The translations under genes and the position numbers were made by a program. From Caulobacter henricii (GTDB taxonomy: Bacteria; Pseudomonadota; Alphaproteobacteria; Caulobacterales; Caulobacteraceae), in the NCBI RefSeq assembly GCF_001414055.1, contig NZ_CP013002.1:3038001-3102000 (forward strand): DNA of 64,000 bases, written 5' to 3'. The first letter of the stretch is position 1; every line of letters begins with the position of its first letter. Below, piece by piece: positions 37,033-45,656 of this stretch. Under the pieces are notes generated by a model. It saw only the letters and a list, made by a program, of their open reading frames with translations, was not told where the DNA came from and searched no databases.

Positions 37033-37170
37033 CGCCCCCTCCGTCACGATGCGTATTCGCATCGCGCCACCTCCCCCGTTTCACGGGGCAGGAGGGTTCA
37101 GCCGCTCTTCTCCTGCCCCGCTTGCGGGGGAGGTGGCGCGGCACCGAAAGCCGACGTGACGGAGGGGGCG
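37033..37170. repeat. Palindromic repeat (family-B variant), overlapping the tetR ribosome-binding site
   Basis: 14-bp perfect terminal arms cgccccctccgtca / tgacggagggggcg enclose two further hairpins. The right arm's GGAGG (37161-37165) lies about 13 bp before the regulator's ATG at 37179 and is the best ribosome-binding sequence available. Confidence 0.8.
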
Positions 37171-37178
37171 TCCGCGCC

Positions 37179-37787
37179 ATGACCCGTGCGCCCTTCACCC
37201 GCGAAACCGCCGACACCCGACGCCAGGCCCTGGTCGCCGCCGCCGAGACGGTTCTGGCCCGCGACGGTGTCGCCGGGGCTTCGGTGCGGGCGATCTGCGC
37301 CGAGGCCGGGGTCTCACCCGGCCTGCTTCGGCACTATTTCGACGGCGTCGAGGCCCTGTTCGCGGCGGCCTATGAGGCGGTGGGCCAAAGGATTGATGCG
37401 GCGCTGGAGGCGGCAGTCGCCCAGGCCGGACCCGCGCCGCGAGCGCGCCTGTCGGCCTTTCTGACCGCCAGTTTCAAGCCGCCGGTGCTGGACGAGCAGC
37501 TGCTGGCCGCCTGGCTGGCCTTCTGGAGTCTGGTCAAGGTCAATGCCGTCTTCGCCGACATCCACAGGCGGACCTATGCCGGCTATCGCGCGCGGCTGGA
37601 GGACCTGCTGGCGGCCTGCGATCCCTCGGCGGATGCACGCCTGGCGGCCATCGGCCTGACCGCCGTGGTCGATGGACTGTGGCTGGAGCTGTGCCTGGAC
37701 CCGACGGTCTTCACCCCGGCCGAAGCCGGGGCCATAGCGGAACGGCTGCTGGCCGGCTATTCGCCGACGCCGGTGTTTCTGGATTAA
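37179..37787 (+). CDS. TetR family regulator with BetI-like C-terminal domain
   Basis: 202 aa from the ATG at 37179. The N-terminal HTH is in residues 12-55 (RRQALVAAAETVLARDGVAG, then VRAICAEAGVSPGLLRHYFD). The C-terminal part EQLLAAWLAFWSLVKVNAVF and ADIHRRTYAGYRARLEDLL is the BetI-type ligand domain. BetI represses choline/betaine genes; here the neighbours are a Rieske oxygenase and a flavoprotein, so it probably senses a related amine. Its stop codon overlaps the stop of the convergent small gene (TTAA). Confidence 0.9.
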   Translation: MTRAPFTRETADTRRQALVAAAETVLARDGVAGASVRAICAEAGVSPGLLRHYFDGVEALFAAAYEAVGQRIDAALEAAVAQAGPAPRARLSAFLTASFKPPVLDEQLLAAWLAFWSLVKVNAVFADIHRRTYAGYRARLEDLLAACDPSADARLAAIGLTAVVDGLWLELCLDPTVFTPAEAGAIAERLLAGYSPTPVFLD

Positions 37788-38020
37788 GCGGCGACGTGAT
37801 TGACGATGCTGCGGCCCCAGGTGGCGCGGCGCTGTTCGGGTTCAAACACCTCGACCTTGGCGGTCTTGCCCTGAACCCGCATGTGGCGCGCCATCATCTC
37901 GGCGATGGCCTGGGCCTCGGCCTGGCAGGAATAGGAGCCGATCAGATCCGGTGCATCGTTCCAGGTCACATGCCAGACACCGGAGACGGGGCGCACGAAG
38001 TAGCTGTGTTCGTTGGCCAT
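37784..38020 (-). CDS. Small DUF2188-like protein
   Basis: 78 aa (MANEHSYFVRPVSGVWHVTW ... QAEAQAIAEMMARHMRVQGK). A beta-hairpin plus helix with the W-x-V/W pattern seen in DUF2188-type domains; the match is by general shape. Encoded tail-to-tail with the BetI-like regulator, sharing a 4-bp TTAA end. A 16-bp palindrome lies 70 bp upstream of its start. Confidence 0.7.
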   Translation of the reverse strand: MANEHSYFVRPVSGVWHVTWNDAPDLIGSYSCQAEAQAIAEMMARHMRVQGKTAKVEVFEPEQRRATWGRSIVNHVAA

Positions 38021-38090
38021 GGGTGACTCCTTGGACTGGCTTAAGCGTCGGACATACAGCGTCCGTATGACAGTGTTTCAATGCTGCGCA

Positions 38091-38106
38091 GCAACATGCA
38101 TGTTGC
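38091..38106. promoter_or_regulatory. Perfect 16-bp palindrome upstream of the small gene
   Basis: gcaacatg-catgttgc, perfectly symmetric, about 70 bp upstream of the start at 38020; a weaker inverted repeat catac-N7-gtatg lies nearer (38053-38069). Could be an operator for an unidentified regulator. Confidence 0.4.
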
Positions 38107-38205
38107 ATTGCACATAGCACAGGCTGCGCCAAGGCGAAGGCTGGTGAATCCGGGAGCAGGTTTGAGGCGAACGCGCCTCTGGATATCCATCCGACTTCCA
38201 GATAC

Positions 38206-38335
38206 CCGCTCTCCCTGGCGAAGGCCGGGGCCCAGATTCAGCCCGAGCGTCCTGGGATGACGCGCCATCTGCGTTGGACAGAACAAAGACCGTTCGGGGT
38301 TCGATCTGGACCCCGGCCTTCGCCGGGGAGAGCGG
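38206..38335. repeat. Palindromic repeat, family C (ccggcgaaggccggggtccag type)
   Basis: About 130 bp with arms ccgctctccctggcgaagg and the complementary ccttcgccggggagagcgg. A sister copy lies at 53588-53718 and a shortened relative at 50753-50850. Forms a long hairpin downstream of the amidohydrolase gene (minus strand). Confidence 0.8.
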
Positions 38336-38362
38336 AAAAAAGGAGGTGTGAGGCGGCCGTGC

Positions 38363-39667
38363 CTACTCCTTCACCACAACCCCGCCCTTCATGACCTTGG
38401 CGACCGAGGACAGAAGGGTGATGTCCGCCAGCGGATCACCGGCGACGGCGATCATGTCGGCATAGCGGCCCTTGCTGATCACGCCGACCTCGGCAGACTT
38501 GCCCATCAGGGCGGCCGAGACCGTCGTCGCCGACTGGATCGCCTGCATCGGTGTCATGCCGTACTTGACCATATAGGGCATCTGCCTGGCGTTCTGGCCG
38601 TGGGGAAAGACGCCGGCGTCGGTGCCATAGGCGATCTTCACCCCGGCCTTGACCGCCTTGGTGAAGCCGATCCGCTGGGCTTCGGTTGTCTCCAGATTCT
38701 TTCGCAGGGTCTCGGCCGGCCAGCCATGCTCGCGGCCATAGGCGTCGATGAAGTCGCCATTATAGATATCGGCCACCAGCCAGGCGCCCTTGGCCTTCAT
38801 CAGGGCAATGCCCTCATCGTCGATCAGCGAGCCGTGCTCGATCGAGCGCACCCCGGCCCGCACGGCCACCTTGATGCCCTCGGCCCCGTGGGCGTGGGCC
38901 GTGGCATAGGTCGCGCGCTTGGCGGCTTCCTCCACGGCGGCGGCGATTTCCTCGGCCGACAGTTCCAGCTGGCCAGGCTCGGTACCGACCGTCAGGACAG
39001 CGCCGGTGGCGATCAGCTTGAGGAAGTCCGCGCCGCCGACCAGCAGGGCACGGGCCTTCTTGTGGGTGTCGGCCACGTCCTCAACCACCCCGCGCCGCAT
39101 CTCGGGCGGAATGCCGACATCGGCGGCGATGCCGGTGATCTCGCCACCGCCGCCGGGCGTGGTCATATAGGCTCCGGCCACCGACATGCGCGGCCCGGGA
39201 ACCAGCCCCCTGTCGATGGCGTCGCGCAGGGCGACATCGCTGAAGGCCCGCCACGACCCCACGTCACGCACGCTGGTGAAGCCGGCCATCAGGGTCGCCC
39301 GGGCATGGGCGGCACCGATATAGGCCTGCTCGGCGGCTGTGGTCAGAAGGGGTTCGGCGATATTGTCGGTCTGCTCCTGGTCGACCAGATGAGTATGCAT
39401 GTCCATCAGGCCCGGCAGGACGGTATAGGCGCTCCAGTCCAGCACCGGGCCGTCGGAGGGGGCCCCGGTCCAGGGGGCGACGGCTGCGACCCGCTCGCCC
39501 TCGATGCGGATCAACTGGTTGGTCAGAACCTTGCCGGCCTCGGTATCGATCAGCTTGCCGGCATGGACATAGGTCGGCTTGGTCTGGGCCAAGGCCAGGG
39601 TGGGCACCAGAAGGGCGAGGCTTGCGGTCAGGGCCGCGCCAGCAAGGCAGGTCAGTCGCCGCAGCAT
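38363..39667 (-). CDS. Secreted amidohydrolase family protein (Xaa-Arg/Lys or Xaa-Pro dipeptidase-like)
   Basis: 434 aa from the ATG at 39667, with CGGAG inside the preceding gene's end; the open frame extends upstream without support. A signal peptide (MLRRLTCLAGAALTASLALL, cleavage after LAQ) precedes the barrel. The metal site begins with MDMHTHLVDQEQ (HxH), followed by a conserved lysine region, HAHGAEGIKVAVRAG, and the aspartate motif YGTDAGVFPHGQ. The group includes caulobacterial dipeptidases acting on Xaa-Arg/Lys or Xaa-Pro and prolidase-like enzymes (knowledge, not a match run here). It is 5 bp downstream of an amino-acid permease gene, so it may release its transported substrate. 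Confidence 0.88.
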   Translation of the reverse strand: MLRRLTCLAGAALTASLALLVPTLALAQTKPTYVHAGKLIDTEAGKVLTNQLIRIEGERVAAVAPWTGAPSDGPVLDWSAYTVLPGLMDMHTHLVDQEQTDNIAEPLLTTAAEQAYIGAAHARATLMAGFTSVRDVGSWRAFSDVALRDAIDRGLVPGPRMSVAGAYMTTPGGGGEITGIAADVGIPPEMRRGVVEDVADTHKKARALLVGGADFLKLIATGAVLTVGTEPGQLELSAEEIAAAVEEAAKRATYATAHAHGAEGIKVAVRAGVRSIEHGSLIDDEGIALMKAKGAWLVADIYNGDFIDAYGREHGWPAETLRKNLETTEAQRIGFTKAVKAGVKIAYGTDAGVFPHGQNARQMPYMVKYGMTPMQAIQSATTVSAALMGKSAEVGVISKGRYADMIAVAGDPLADITLLSSVAKVMKGGVVVKE

Positions 39668-39672
39668 GTCGG

Positions 39673-40986
39673 TCACTCCGCAGGGGGCGCGACGGCGACC
39701 CGCTTGATCAGCCAATGGACCGGCAGTCCCACCACCAGCAGGACCAGACTCCAGAGACTGGCCTCGCCGGCGCCATAGAGGGTCCAGAACGAATAGAGGG
39801 TCGCGATGATCGCCACCACGGTGAGCACGCGCGACGGCTCCATCTGACCCCGCCCCTGCAGCCGCAAGGCCGCCGCAGCGCAGAACAGATAGGCGAACAG
39901 CGAGATGGCCGTGGCCAGCAGGGCCATGAAGGTGAAGAGTTCGACCATGGACTTGCTGTAGTTCATCGCCACCAGCACGGTCAGGAAGACGCTGGACAGC
40001 AGATGGGCCCGGACCGGGGCACCTCGCCTTGAGGTCTTGGCCAGAAAGGCCGGAAACACCCCGCCCTTGGCCATGGCATAGGGCACTTCGCCCTGCAGCA
40101 GCATCCAGCCGTTCAGGGCCCCGAAGCCGCTGATCGCCGCAAAGCCCGCCAGGACCAGCCGGGCGTCGCCACCACCATGCAGGCCGACGAAATCAGCGAA
40201 CGGGGCATTGGAGGTCTTGAGCATGTCGGCCGGGGTCAGCAGAACCACGGCCGAACAGACGACCAGATAGATGACGCCAGCGAAGGCCGTGCCCACCAGG
40301 GTGGCGCGGGGAATGCTCCGCTCGGGATCGACGACCTTGCCGGCCGGGACGGTGGCCGACTCCATGCCGAGCAGGGCCCACAGGGTCAGGGTGGCGGCGG
40401 CGGTAATCCCGACCGGGGTCAGGTCCTGGGCGTGGAACGGCAGGACGGTGGAGCCGCCGGTCTTGCCCAGCACCACGGCCGCCAGCAGCAGCACGCCCAG
40501 CAGGGGCAAAAGTTTGAGGACGGTGGTGACCACCTGCAGGCCGCCCGCCAGGCGCGCGCCGAAACAGTTCATGAGCGTCAGGCCCCAGACCATCGCCAGG
40601 GTGATGGCGCAGTGCAGGCCGGTCTGGGTGGCGATCTGCGGATAGAAGACGCTCAGATAGCTGACCGTGCCGGCGGCGATGGCCGCATTGCCGACCCAGA
40701 TCGAGATCCAGTAGCTCCAGGCCACCATGAAGCCGGCGGCGGGGCCAAAGGCTTCCTGGGTGTAGATGTAGGGTCCGCCGCCCTGCGGAAAGGCCTTGGC
40801 CAGGCGGGCGAACACGAAGGCCAGGCAGAGCGCGCCGCCGATGGTGAGGATCCAGCCCGCGACGGCATTCCAGCCATAGGGAGCCAGGGAGGCGGGCAGC
40901 ATGAAGACGCCCGACCCGATCATGTTGCCCACGACCAGGGCAACACACATCCAGAAGCCGAGGGCCTTGGGTTCAACGACCTTCAC
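39673..40986 (-). CDS. APC family amino acid/polyamine permease
   Basis: 437 aa from a GTG at 40986, with AAGGGTG upstream; the open frame begins 22 codons earlier without a start signal. About twelve membrane helices, with the family-typical N-terminus GFWMCVALVVGNMIGSGVFM containing the unwound TM1 motif GSG. Similar to the basic-amino-acid/polyamine antiporter branch (AdiC/PotE-like). Directly upstream of a secreted amidohydrolase (5-bp gap), which suggests peptide-derived amino acid uptake. The substrate is not certain. Confidence 0.9.
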   Translation of the reverse strand: MKVVEPKALGFWMCVALVVGNMIGSGVFMLPASLAPYGWNAVAGWILTIGGALCLAFVFARLAKAFPQGGGPYIYTQEAFGPAAGFMVAWSYWISIWVGNAAIAAGTVSYLSVFYPQIATQTGLHCAITLAMVWGLTLMNCFGARLAGGLQVVTTVLKLLPLLGVLLLAAVVLGKTGGSTVLPFHAQDLTPVGITAAATLTLWALLGMESATVPAGKVVDPERSIPRATLVGTAFAGVIYLVVCSAVVLLTPADMLKTSNAPFADFVGLHGGGDARLVLAGFAAISGFGALNGWMLLQGEVPYAMAKGGVFPAFLAKTSRRGAPVRAHLLSSVFLTVLVAMNYSKSMVELFTFMALLATAISLFAYLFCAAAALRLQGRGQMEPSRVLTVVAIIATLYSFWTLYGAGEASLWSLVLLVVGLPVHWLIKRVAVAPPAE

Positions 40987-41055
40987 GAAAACACACCCTT
41001 TTGGCTTGTCCCGGCGATACGGCAGTCCGGCGCAGCCGAAGCCCGGTCGCAAACG

Positions 41056-41085
41056 AAAAAGGGGCGGCCCTGCGGCCGCCCCTTT
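41056..41085 (-). terminator. Rho-independent terminator of the TonB receptor gene
   Basis: Perfect stem ggggcggcc / ggccgcccc with a 4-nt loop, flanked by aaaaa on the plus strand (T-run in the minus transcript), starting 3 bp after the stop codon of the receptor gene. This is the clearest terminator in the window. Confidence 0.85.
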
Positions 41086-41088
41086 CCC

Positions 41089-43449
41089 CTAGAACTTGCG
41101 GCCGATCTTCACGCCGACCGTTCTGGGCTGGTTGGGCGTGATGTAGGTCTGGGCACCGCAGACGCTCTCGGCGCATTCGGCATAACGGCCCAGGCTGGCG
41201 CGCTTGTCTGTGAGGTTCTTGATGTACAGGGACATCGACCAGTCGGCCCGCACGACACCGCCGGACACGTCCAGCAGGGTATAGCCCGCCTGACGACCGA
41301 TGATGGCGCGTTCCTTCAGGCGCAGGTCCGTCCAGTTGCCCGACTGATTGACGGCCGAGGCCTGCAGATAGGCCTCATAGTCGCCGACATTGAAGTCGTA
41401 GCGCGCCGTGATGTTGGCCTTGAACTTCGGAGTGACCGGCAGGGCGGTGCCGTCCGGAGCCTGCGGCGTCGGGCACACCGTGACCGGATTGCCCTTGGCG
41501 TCAGTGAAGCCGCAATAGTTGGCCGTCAGCTTGGCGTCGGTATAGGCCGCCGCGCCGCTGATCGTGAAGCCCTGGCTAACGGCCAGGGTCACGTCGCTTT
41601 CGATGCCCTTGATGCGGGCCTCGTTGGCGTTCTTGATCTCGGTGAGGCCGTTGGCCCCCAGGATCGAGAACTGGAAGTTGTTCCAGTCTTCCATGAAGAC
41701 CGCACCGTTCCAGCGGAAGCGGTTCTCCATCCAGCTGGTCTTCCAGCCGAACTCGTAGTTCTTCAGGTAGTCAGCCTGATAGGGCGGCAGGGTCGAGCGG
41801 CGATTGATACCGCCCGGACGGAAGCCTTCCGAATAGGTGACATAGGCCAGCTTGTCGTCGTCATGCTTGTAGGTGAGCGTGACCTTGGGAACGTTGCCGG
41901 TTTCCTTGACGCGCTTGTCCAGGTTCGTACAGGGCGCACCATTGACGCCGCCCGTGCGGAAACAGGCCTTCTCGCCGGTCGAGCCATAGCCCTTGCCGTA
42001 GCCGTAGAAGCCTTCCAGCGAGTTGTCGGACTTGAAGAAGCGGATGCCGCCCATGATGGTCAGCTTCGGCGTGATGTCGAAGGTGGCTTCACCAAAGGCC
42101 GCCGTATCGCGGTCGATCCGCTGCTGGGCGGTCAGCCAGATGGTGTCGCTGTATTTGGGAACTTCGATGTCGTAGCCGATGCCGTCGATCTTGTAGCGCT
42201 GGAAGATCCCGTGTTCCTGCTTCTGGTAGAACAGGCCGCCGATCAGCCGGAAGCGCTTGTCGTCCGGCGTGGCGATCCGGATTTCGTGGCTTTCCTTGGT
42301 GTAGCGGTCCTTGCCCTGGATGTACTGCGACGGGTTGGCCAGGCCACCCGTGTCATTGGTCCAGTAGAAGCCGTAGCCGACCTGATCGTAGAAGTACGAA
42401 TAGTCGGAATAGTCCTGACGGGTGTCGACGGTGCGCTTCAGATAGGAGCCGGCATAGGTGACGTCGAGATTGGCGATCTGCCCCTCGATGGTCATGGCCG
42501 TCTGGGTCCACTTGTCGTCCGAAGATTCCGGATAGAAGTGGGTCAGCTTCAGGTCGCCGACCTTGGGATCATAGGCATAGATGCCGCTGGTCTTGGTCCG
42601 CTGGCCCATGATCGACGGGGTGACCACCCAGTTTTCGCCGAGTTCGACCCGCATGGCGGCGCGACCGCCGCGGGTGCTGGAGCCGTTATAGTTGTCGCTG
42701 GCAATGCCGGCATTGCTGATCGTCAGGTCGTCCGCCTTGGTGGCGGTGCCGCGGCCATAGGTGCGCGTGCCCTTGACGTTGTCGATATAGCCGGCGGCTT
42801 CCTCGTTCCAGCCGACCAGACGCACCGCGACGGTGTCCGACAGCGGCAGGTTGACGAAGGCCTCCTCGACATGGCCGGTATCGTCGCCGTCGACGATATT
42901 GCCCTCGATGTCGATACCGGCTTCGAAGCCGGCGGTGCTGGGCTTGTTGGTGATGACGCGCAGCGTGCCGGCCTGCGAGCTGGCACCGTACAGCGTGCCC
43001 TGCGGACCGGCCAGGGCCTCGACCCGGGCGACGTCATAGACGTGAACATCCAGAGCGCCCTGGATGGTGCTGATCGGTTGTTCGTCGAGATAGACGCCGA
43101 CGCTGGGCAGGGACCCGGAGTGGTTGCCGTCGCCGCCGCTGGCCACGCCGCGCATATAGACCTGGCCGAAGCCCGGCCCGGCCGTCGTGAACGAGACGCT
43201 GGGCAGGTACTTCACATAGTCGACGAAATTGCCGACCTGCAGCTGCTCGAGCTTGGCCTCGCCCATGGCCTGAATGCTGACCGGCACGTCCTGCAGGTTC
43301 TCGGATCGCTTCTGGGCGGTCACCACCACCTCGTCCAGCGATACAGACTGGCTCTCCTGGGCCGAGGCGGCCACGCTGGTCAGCATGGTCGAAGCCAATA
43401 GCGCGGCCGAGTAGACCCCCGCTCTCTTGATTGTCTTAGTCGTCTTCAT
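41089..43449 (-). CDS. TonB-dependent receptor
   Basis: 786 aa from the ATG at 43449, which has GGGGAGCGACC upstream. Signal peptide at about residues 1-30 (ending SAQE). The TonB box/plug start SLDEVVVTAQKRSENLQDVP, plug motifs (GFGQVYMRGVASGGDGN, VEALAGPQGTLYGAS) and a long beta-barrel follow. The barrel ends with an aromatic C-terminus (...VGVKIGRKF) suited to outer-membrane insertion. Members of this Caulobacter-type group import carbohydrates, peptides or siderophores with energy from TonB. A sulfotransferase-TPR gene precedes it, and a permease-amidohydrolase pair follows after a terminator. Substrate unknown. Confidence 0.94.
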   Translation of the reverse strand: MKTTKTIKRAGVYSAALLASTMLTSVAASAQESQSVSLDEVVVTAQKRSENLQDVPVSIQAMGEAKLEQLQVGNFVDYVKYLPSVSFTTAGPGFGQVYMRGVASGGDGNHSGSLPSVGVYLDEQPISTIQGALDVHVYDVARVEALAGPQGTLYGASSQAGTLRVITNKPSTAGFEAGIDIEGNIVDGDDTGHVEEAFVNLPLSDTVAVRLVGWNEEAAGYIDNVKGTRTYGRGTATKADDLTISNAGIASDNYNGSSTRGGRAAMRVELGENWVVTPSIMGQRTKTSGIYAYDPKVGDLKLTHFYPESSDDKWTQTAMTIEGQIANLDVTYAGSYLKRTVDTRQDYSDYSYFYDQVGYGFYWTNDTGGLANPSQYIQGKDRYTKESHEIRIATPDDKRFRLIGGLFYQKQEHGIFQRYKIDGIGYDIEVPKYSDTIWLTAQQRIDRDTAAFGEATFDITPKLTIMGGIRFFKSDNSLEGFYGYGKGYGSTGEKACFRTGGVNGAPCTNLDKRVKETGNVPKVTLTYKHDDDKLAYVTYSEGFRPGGINRRSTLPPYQADYLKNYEFGWKTSWMENRFRWNGAVFMEDWNNFQFSILGANGLTEIKNANEARIKGIESDVTLAVSQGFTISGAAAYTDAKLTANYCGFTDAKGNPVTVCPTPQAPDGTALPVTPKFKANITARYDFNVGDYEAYLQASAVNQSGNWTDLRLKERAIIGRQAGYTLLDVSGGVVRADWSMSLYIKNLTDKRASLGRYAECAESVCGAQTYITPNQPRTVGVKIGRKF

Positions 43450-43576
43450 GGTCGCTCCCCGTACCATTTTAAGCCAGGGATGTTCGGCCGCGTCCCACCG
43501 CTCGGCAAGACGTAAAGCGTCGGAAAAACCCGAATCTTCCGACTGTTGCAGAAATGGCAGACCCTGTGACGGCTGT

Positions 43577-45598
43577 TCAAATTCTGGGCGGGTCCGGATA
43601 AGTCTGCAGGCATTCGCCCAAAGCCTGTTTCAGCGGGCCAAGGTCTGATTCGAAGTTTTGCCAATGCTCGACGGCCGTCTTGAAGATCGGCTGGCGAACC
43701 TGCTCGGAACTGGCGGTCCGCACGGCCCGGTCATTCTCGTGGAAGTTCAGACAGCCCGGCTCGAACGGCAGGCCACAATGGTCGAGCAGGGCGCGGATCT
43801 GACCCTCCGGATCCTCGATCATCGCCTCATAGATGACCCGGTGCACCCGCCCCGGCAGCACGGTGTCGAAATGGTCCATCAGGGCCACATAGTCGGCATA
43901 GTAGCGACCGATGTCGGTCAGGTCGTAGCTGAAGGCTTGGCCGCGGGCGAAGTGCTGCTTGAAGCCCGAAAAGCAGCAGCCCAGCGGATGACGGCGCGCA
44001 TCGATGATCTTCGCGTTCGGCAGGATCAGGTGGATCAGGCCGGTATGGGCGAAATTGTTCGGCATCTTGTCGATGAAGAACGGCCGATCGGTCTTCCGCT
44101 GCACCCGGGTCCGCTCGAGATATTCCTCGCCCAGCTCGCGCAGAGCCTGGGGCGACAGGTCGGCCAGCATCTCCGGATAGGTCGAGTCGGCGCGGCGCAC
44201 CGCCTTGCCGCCCAGGCGGCGGGCCATGACGATCAGGTCGGGCAGCTCCATCGTGCCCTCGACCTGACTGTGGCTGGCCAGGATCTGTTCGATCAGGGTC
44301 GAGCCGGAGCGCGGCAGACCGACCACGAAGATCGGATCCGGGGCCGGGCAGCCCTGACCCGCCGTCGCGGCCAGCAGGGCCGGGGTGAAGACCGCTCGCG
44401 ACCGCACCAGATCGGCATGGTTCTCGTCCGGGTCATAGTCGACCTGGGTCCGGCGAAGGGCCGCACCGGCGGCATAGTGCCTGAACGAGTCGGCATAGAG
44501 TTCGGCATCCTCGAGCGCCTTGCCGAGGGCATAGTGCAGATGCAGACGGTCATCGTCGGACAGATCCGGCCGCTCCAGCCCAGCGGCCATGGCGGCGCGA
44601 TCCCCGGCATCGAAACGGACGGTCTTGAGGTTGGCCAGGCTCCACCAGGCCTCGCCCAGGCCGGGCGACAGCTCAAGACACCGGCGATAGGCCGCGATGC
44701 AATCGGCCTGGCGGCCCACGGTCTTGAGCGCATGGCCATAGCTCATCCAGCCCTTGGGCTGATTGGGAAACTCGGCCAGCATCCGCTCATAGAGGCCGAT
44801 GGCCTTATCGTATTCCCCCAGCCGCGACAGGATGGCGGCCCGCAGATTGGCATAGCCGGGATGGCGCGGATCGCGGTCGGTCAGGCGCTCGATCTGGGCC
44901 AGGGCCTCGGCGGACTTGTTCTGGCGATAGAGCATGGTCGCCAGATTGTGCCGGGCGGCGGCGAAGCCCGGCGCGATCTCCAGACAGCCCACCAGCAGCC
45001 GCTCGGCGTCCTCATAACGGCCCAGCCTGGCCCCGGTCTCGGCCAGCATGCGCAGGGCGGCGACATCGGCGGGATGGTCGGCCAGATGATCGCGCAGCCG
45101 CTGCTCGGCCTCGCCCAGCCGGTTGTCGATCAGGGCCGCAGCGGCCTCGATCAGGGCCGGATCACCCGTCGAGGCCCGAAGTTGCTGGGCCAGGGCCTGC
45201 TCGGCACCGGCCCTGTCGCCCAGCAGGTCGAGGCTCTCGGCCAGCCCGCGCCAGGCTTCACCCGCCCGCACGTCCAGGGCCAAGGTCCGGCGAAAGGCCG
45301 CCACCGCTTCGACCGTGCGTCCCAGATCCGCCAGGGTCAGGCCCAGTTCCAGCTGCCCTTCGGCGAGGCCAGGCAGACCCCGCGCCAGGGGCGCAATCAC
45401 TGCCAGGGCCCGGTCGGGCTCGCCGGACAGACGCAGGGCCGAGGCCAGCACCACGGTCGTCTCCGCATGGCGCGGCACGGCCTCAAGAATGGCTTCGGCC
45501 TGCTGCCGGGCCAGGACAGGGTCGCGCTCCAGAAGGCGTCGGGCGTGGTCGAGGGCCGTGGCGAGGCCGCCCTGGGCTTGTGGAGTCGCGGTGGTCAT
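43577..45598 (-). CDS. Tetratricopeptide-repeat sulfotransferase
   Basis: 673 aa. The N-terminal 400 residues are about ten TPR units (for example GEYDKAIGLYERMLAEFPNQ and GRQADCIAAYRRCLELSPGL). The C-terminal 250 residues are a sulfotransferase with the PAPS 5'-phosphosulfate loop FVVGLPRSGSTLIEQILASH and the 3'-phosphate motif region DARRHPLGCCFSGFKQHFAR. Such fusions are frequent beside TonB-dependent receptors in caulobacterial and sphingomonad genomes and have no established role. Likely cytoplasmic; no signal peptide. It is 127 bp upstream of the receptor gene on the same strand. Confidence 0.92.
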   Translation of the reverse strand: MTTATPQAQGGLATALDHARRLLERDPVLARQQAEAILEAVPRHAETTVVLASALRLSGEPDRALAVIAPLARGLPGLAEGQLELGLTLADLGRTVEAVAAFRRTLALDVRAGEAWRGLAESLDLLGDRAGAEQALAQQLRASTGDPALIEAAAALIDNRLGEAEQRLRDHLADHPADVAALRMLAETGARLGRYEDAERLLVGCLEIAPGFAAARHNLATMLYRQNKSAEALAQIERLTDRDPRHPGYANLRAAILSRLGEYDKAIGLYERMLAEFPNQPKGWMSYGHALKTVGRQADCIAAYRRCLELSPGLGEAWWSLANLKTVRFDAGDRAAMAAGLERPDLSDDDRLHLHYALGKALEDAELYADSFRHYAAGAALRRTQVDYDPDENHADLVRSRAVFTPALLAATAGQGCPAPDPIFVVGLPRSGSTLIEQILASHSQVEGTMELPDLIVMARRLGGKAVRRADSTYPEMLADLSPQALRELGEEYLERTRVQRKTDRPFFIDKMPNNFAHTGLIHLILPNAKIIDARRHPLGCCFSGFKQHFARGQAFSYDLTDIGRYYADYVALMDHFDTVLPGRVHRVIYEAMIEDPEGQIRALLDHCGLPFEPGCLNFHENDRAVRTASSEQVRQPIFKTAVEHWQNFESDLGPLKQALGECLQTYPDPPRI

Positions 45599-45656
45599 CG
45601 CGCGAGGAGACGGGGACGGCGAAGGCTTGTCAATTCGAACTCCGCCGCCGCCGGCC

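Larger units (their letters stand above)
38021..38362. other. 342-bp intergenic region with palindrome and repeat
   Basis: Contains the 16-bp palindrome at 38091-38106 and the family-C repeat at 38206-38335. No gene is seen in any frame. Confidence 0.6.

Noticed and set aside
40177..43401. Very long open frame (over 1000 codons) on the plus strand across the permease and TonB receptor genes
   Set aside because: It is antisense to two genes with clear family motifs and is explained by high GC content; its composition (Gly/Arg/Asp/Gln-rich) resembles no protein.
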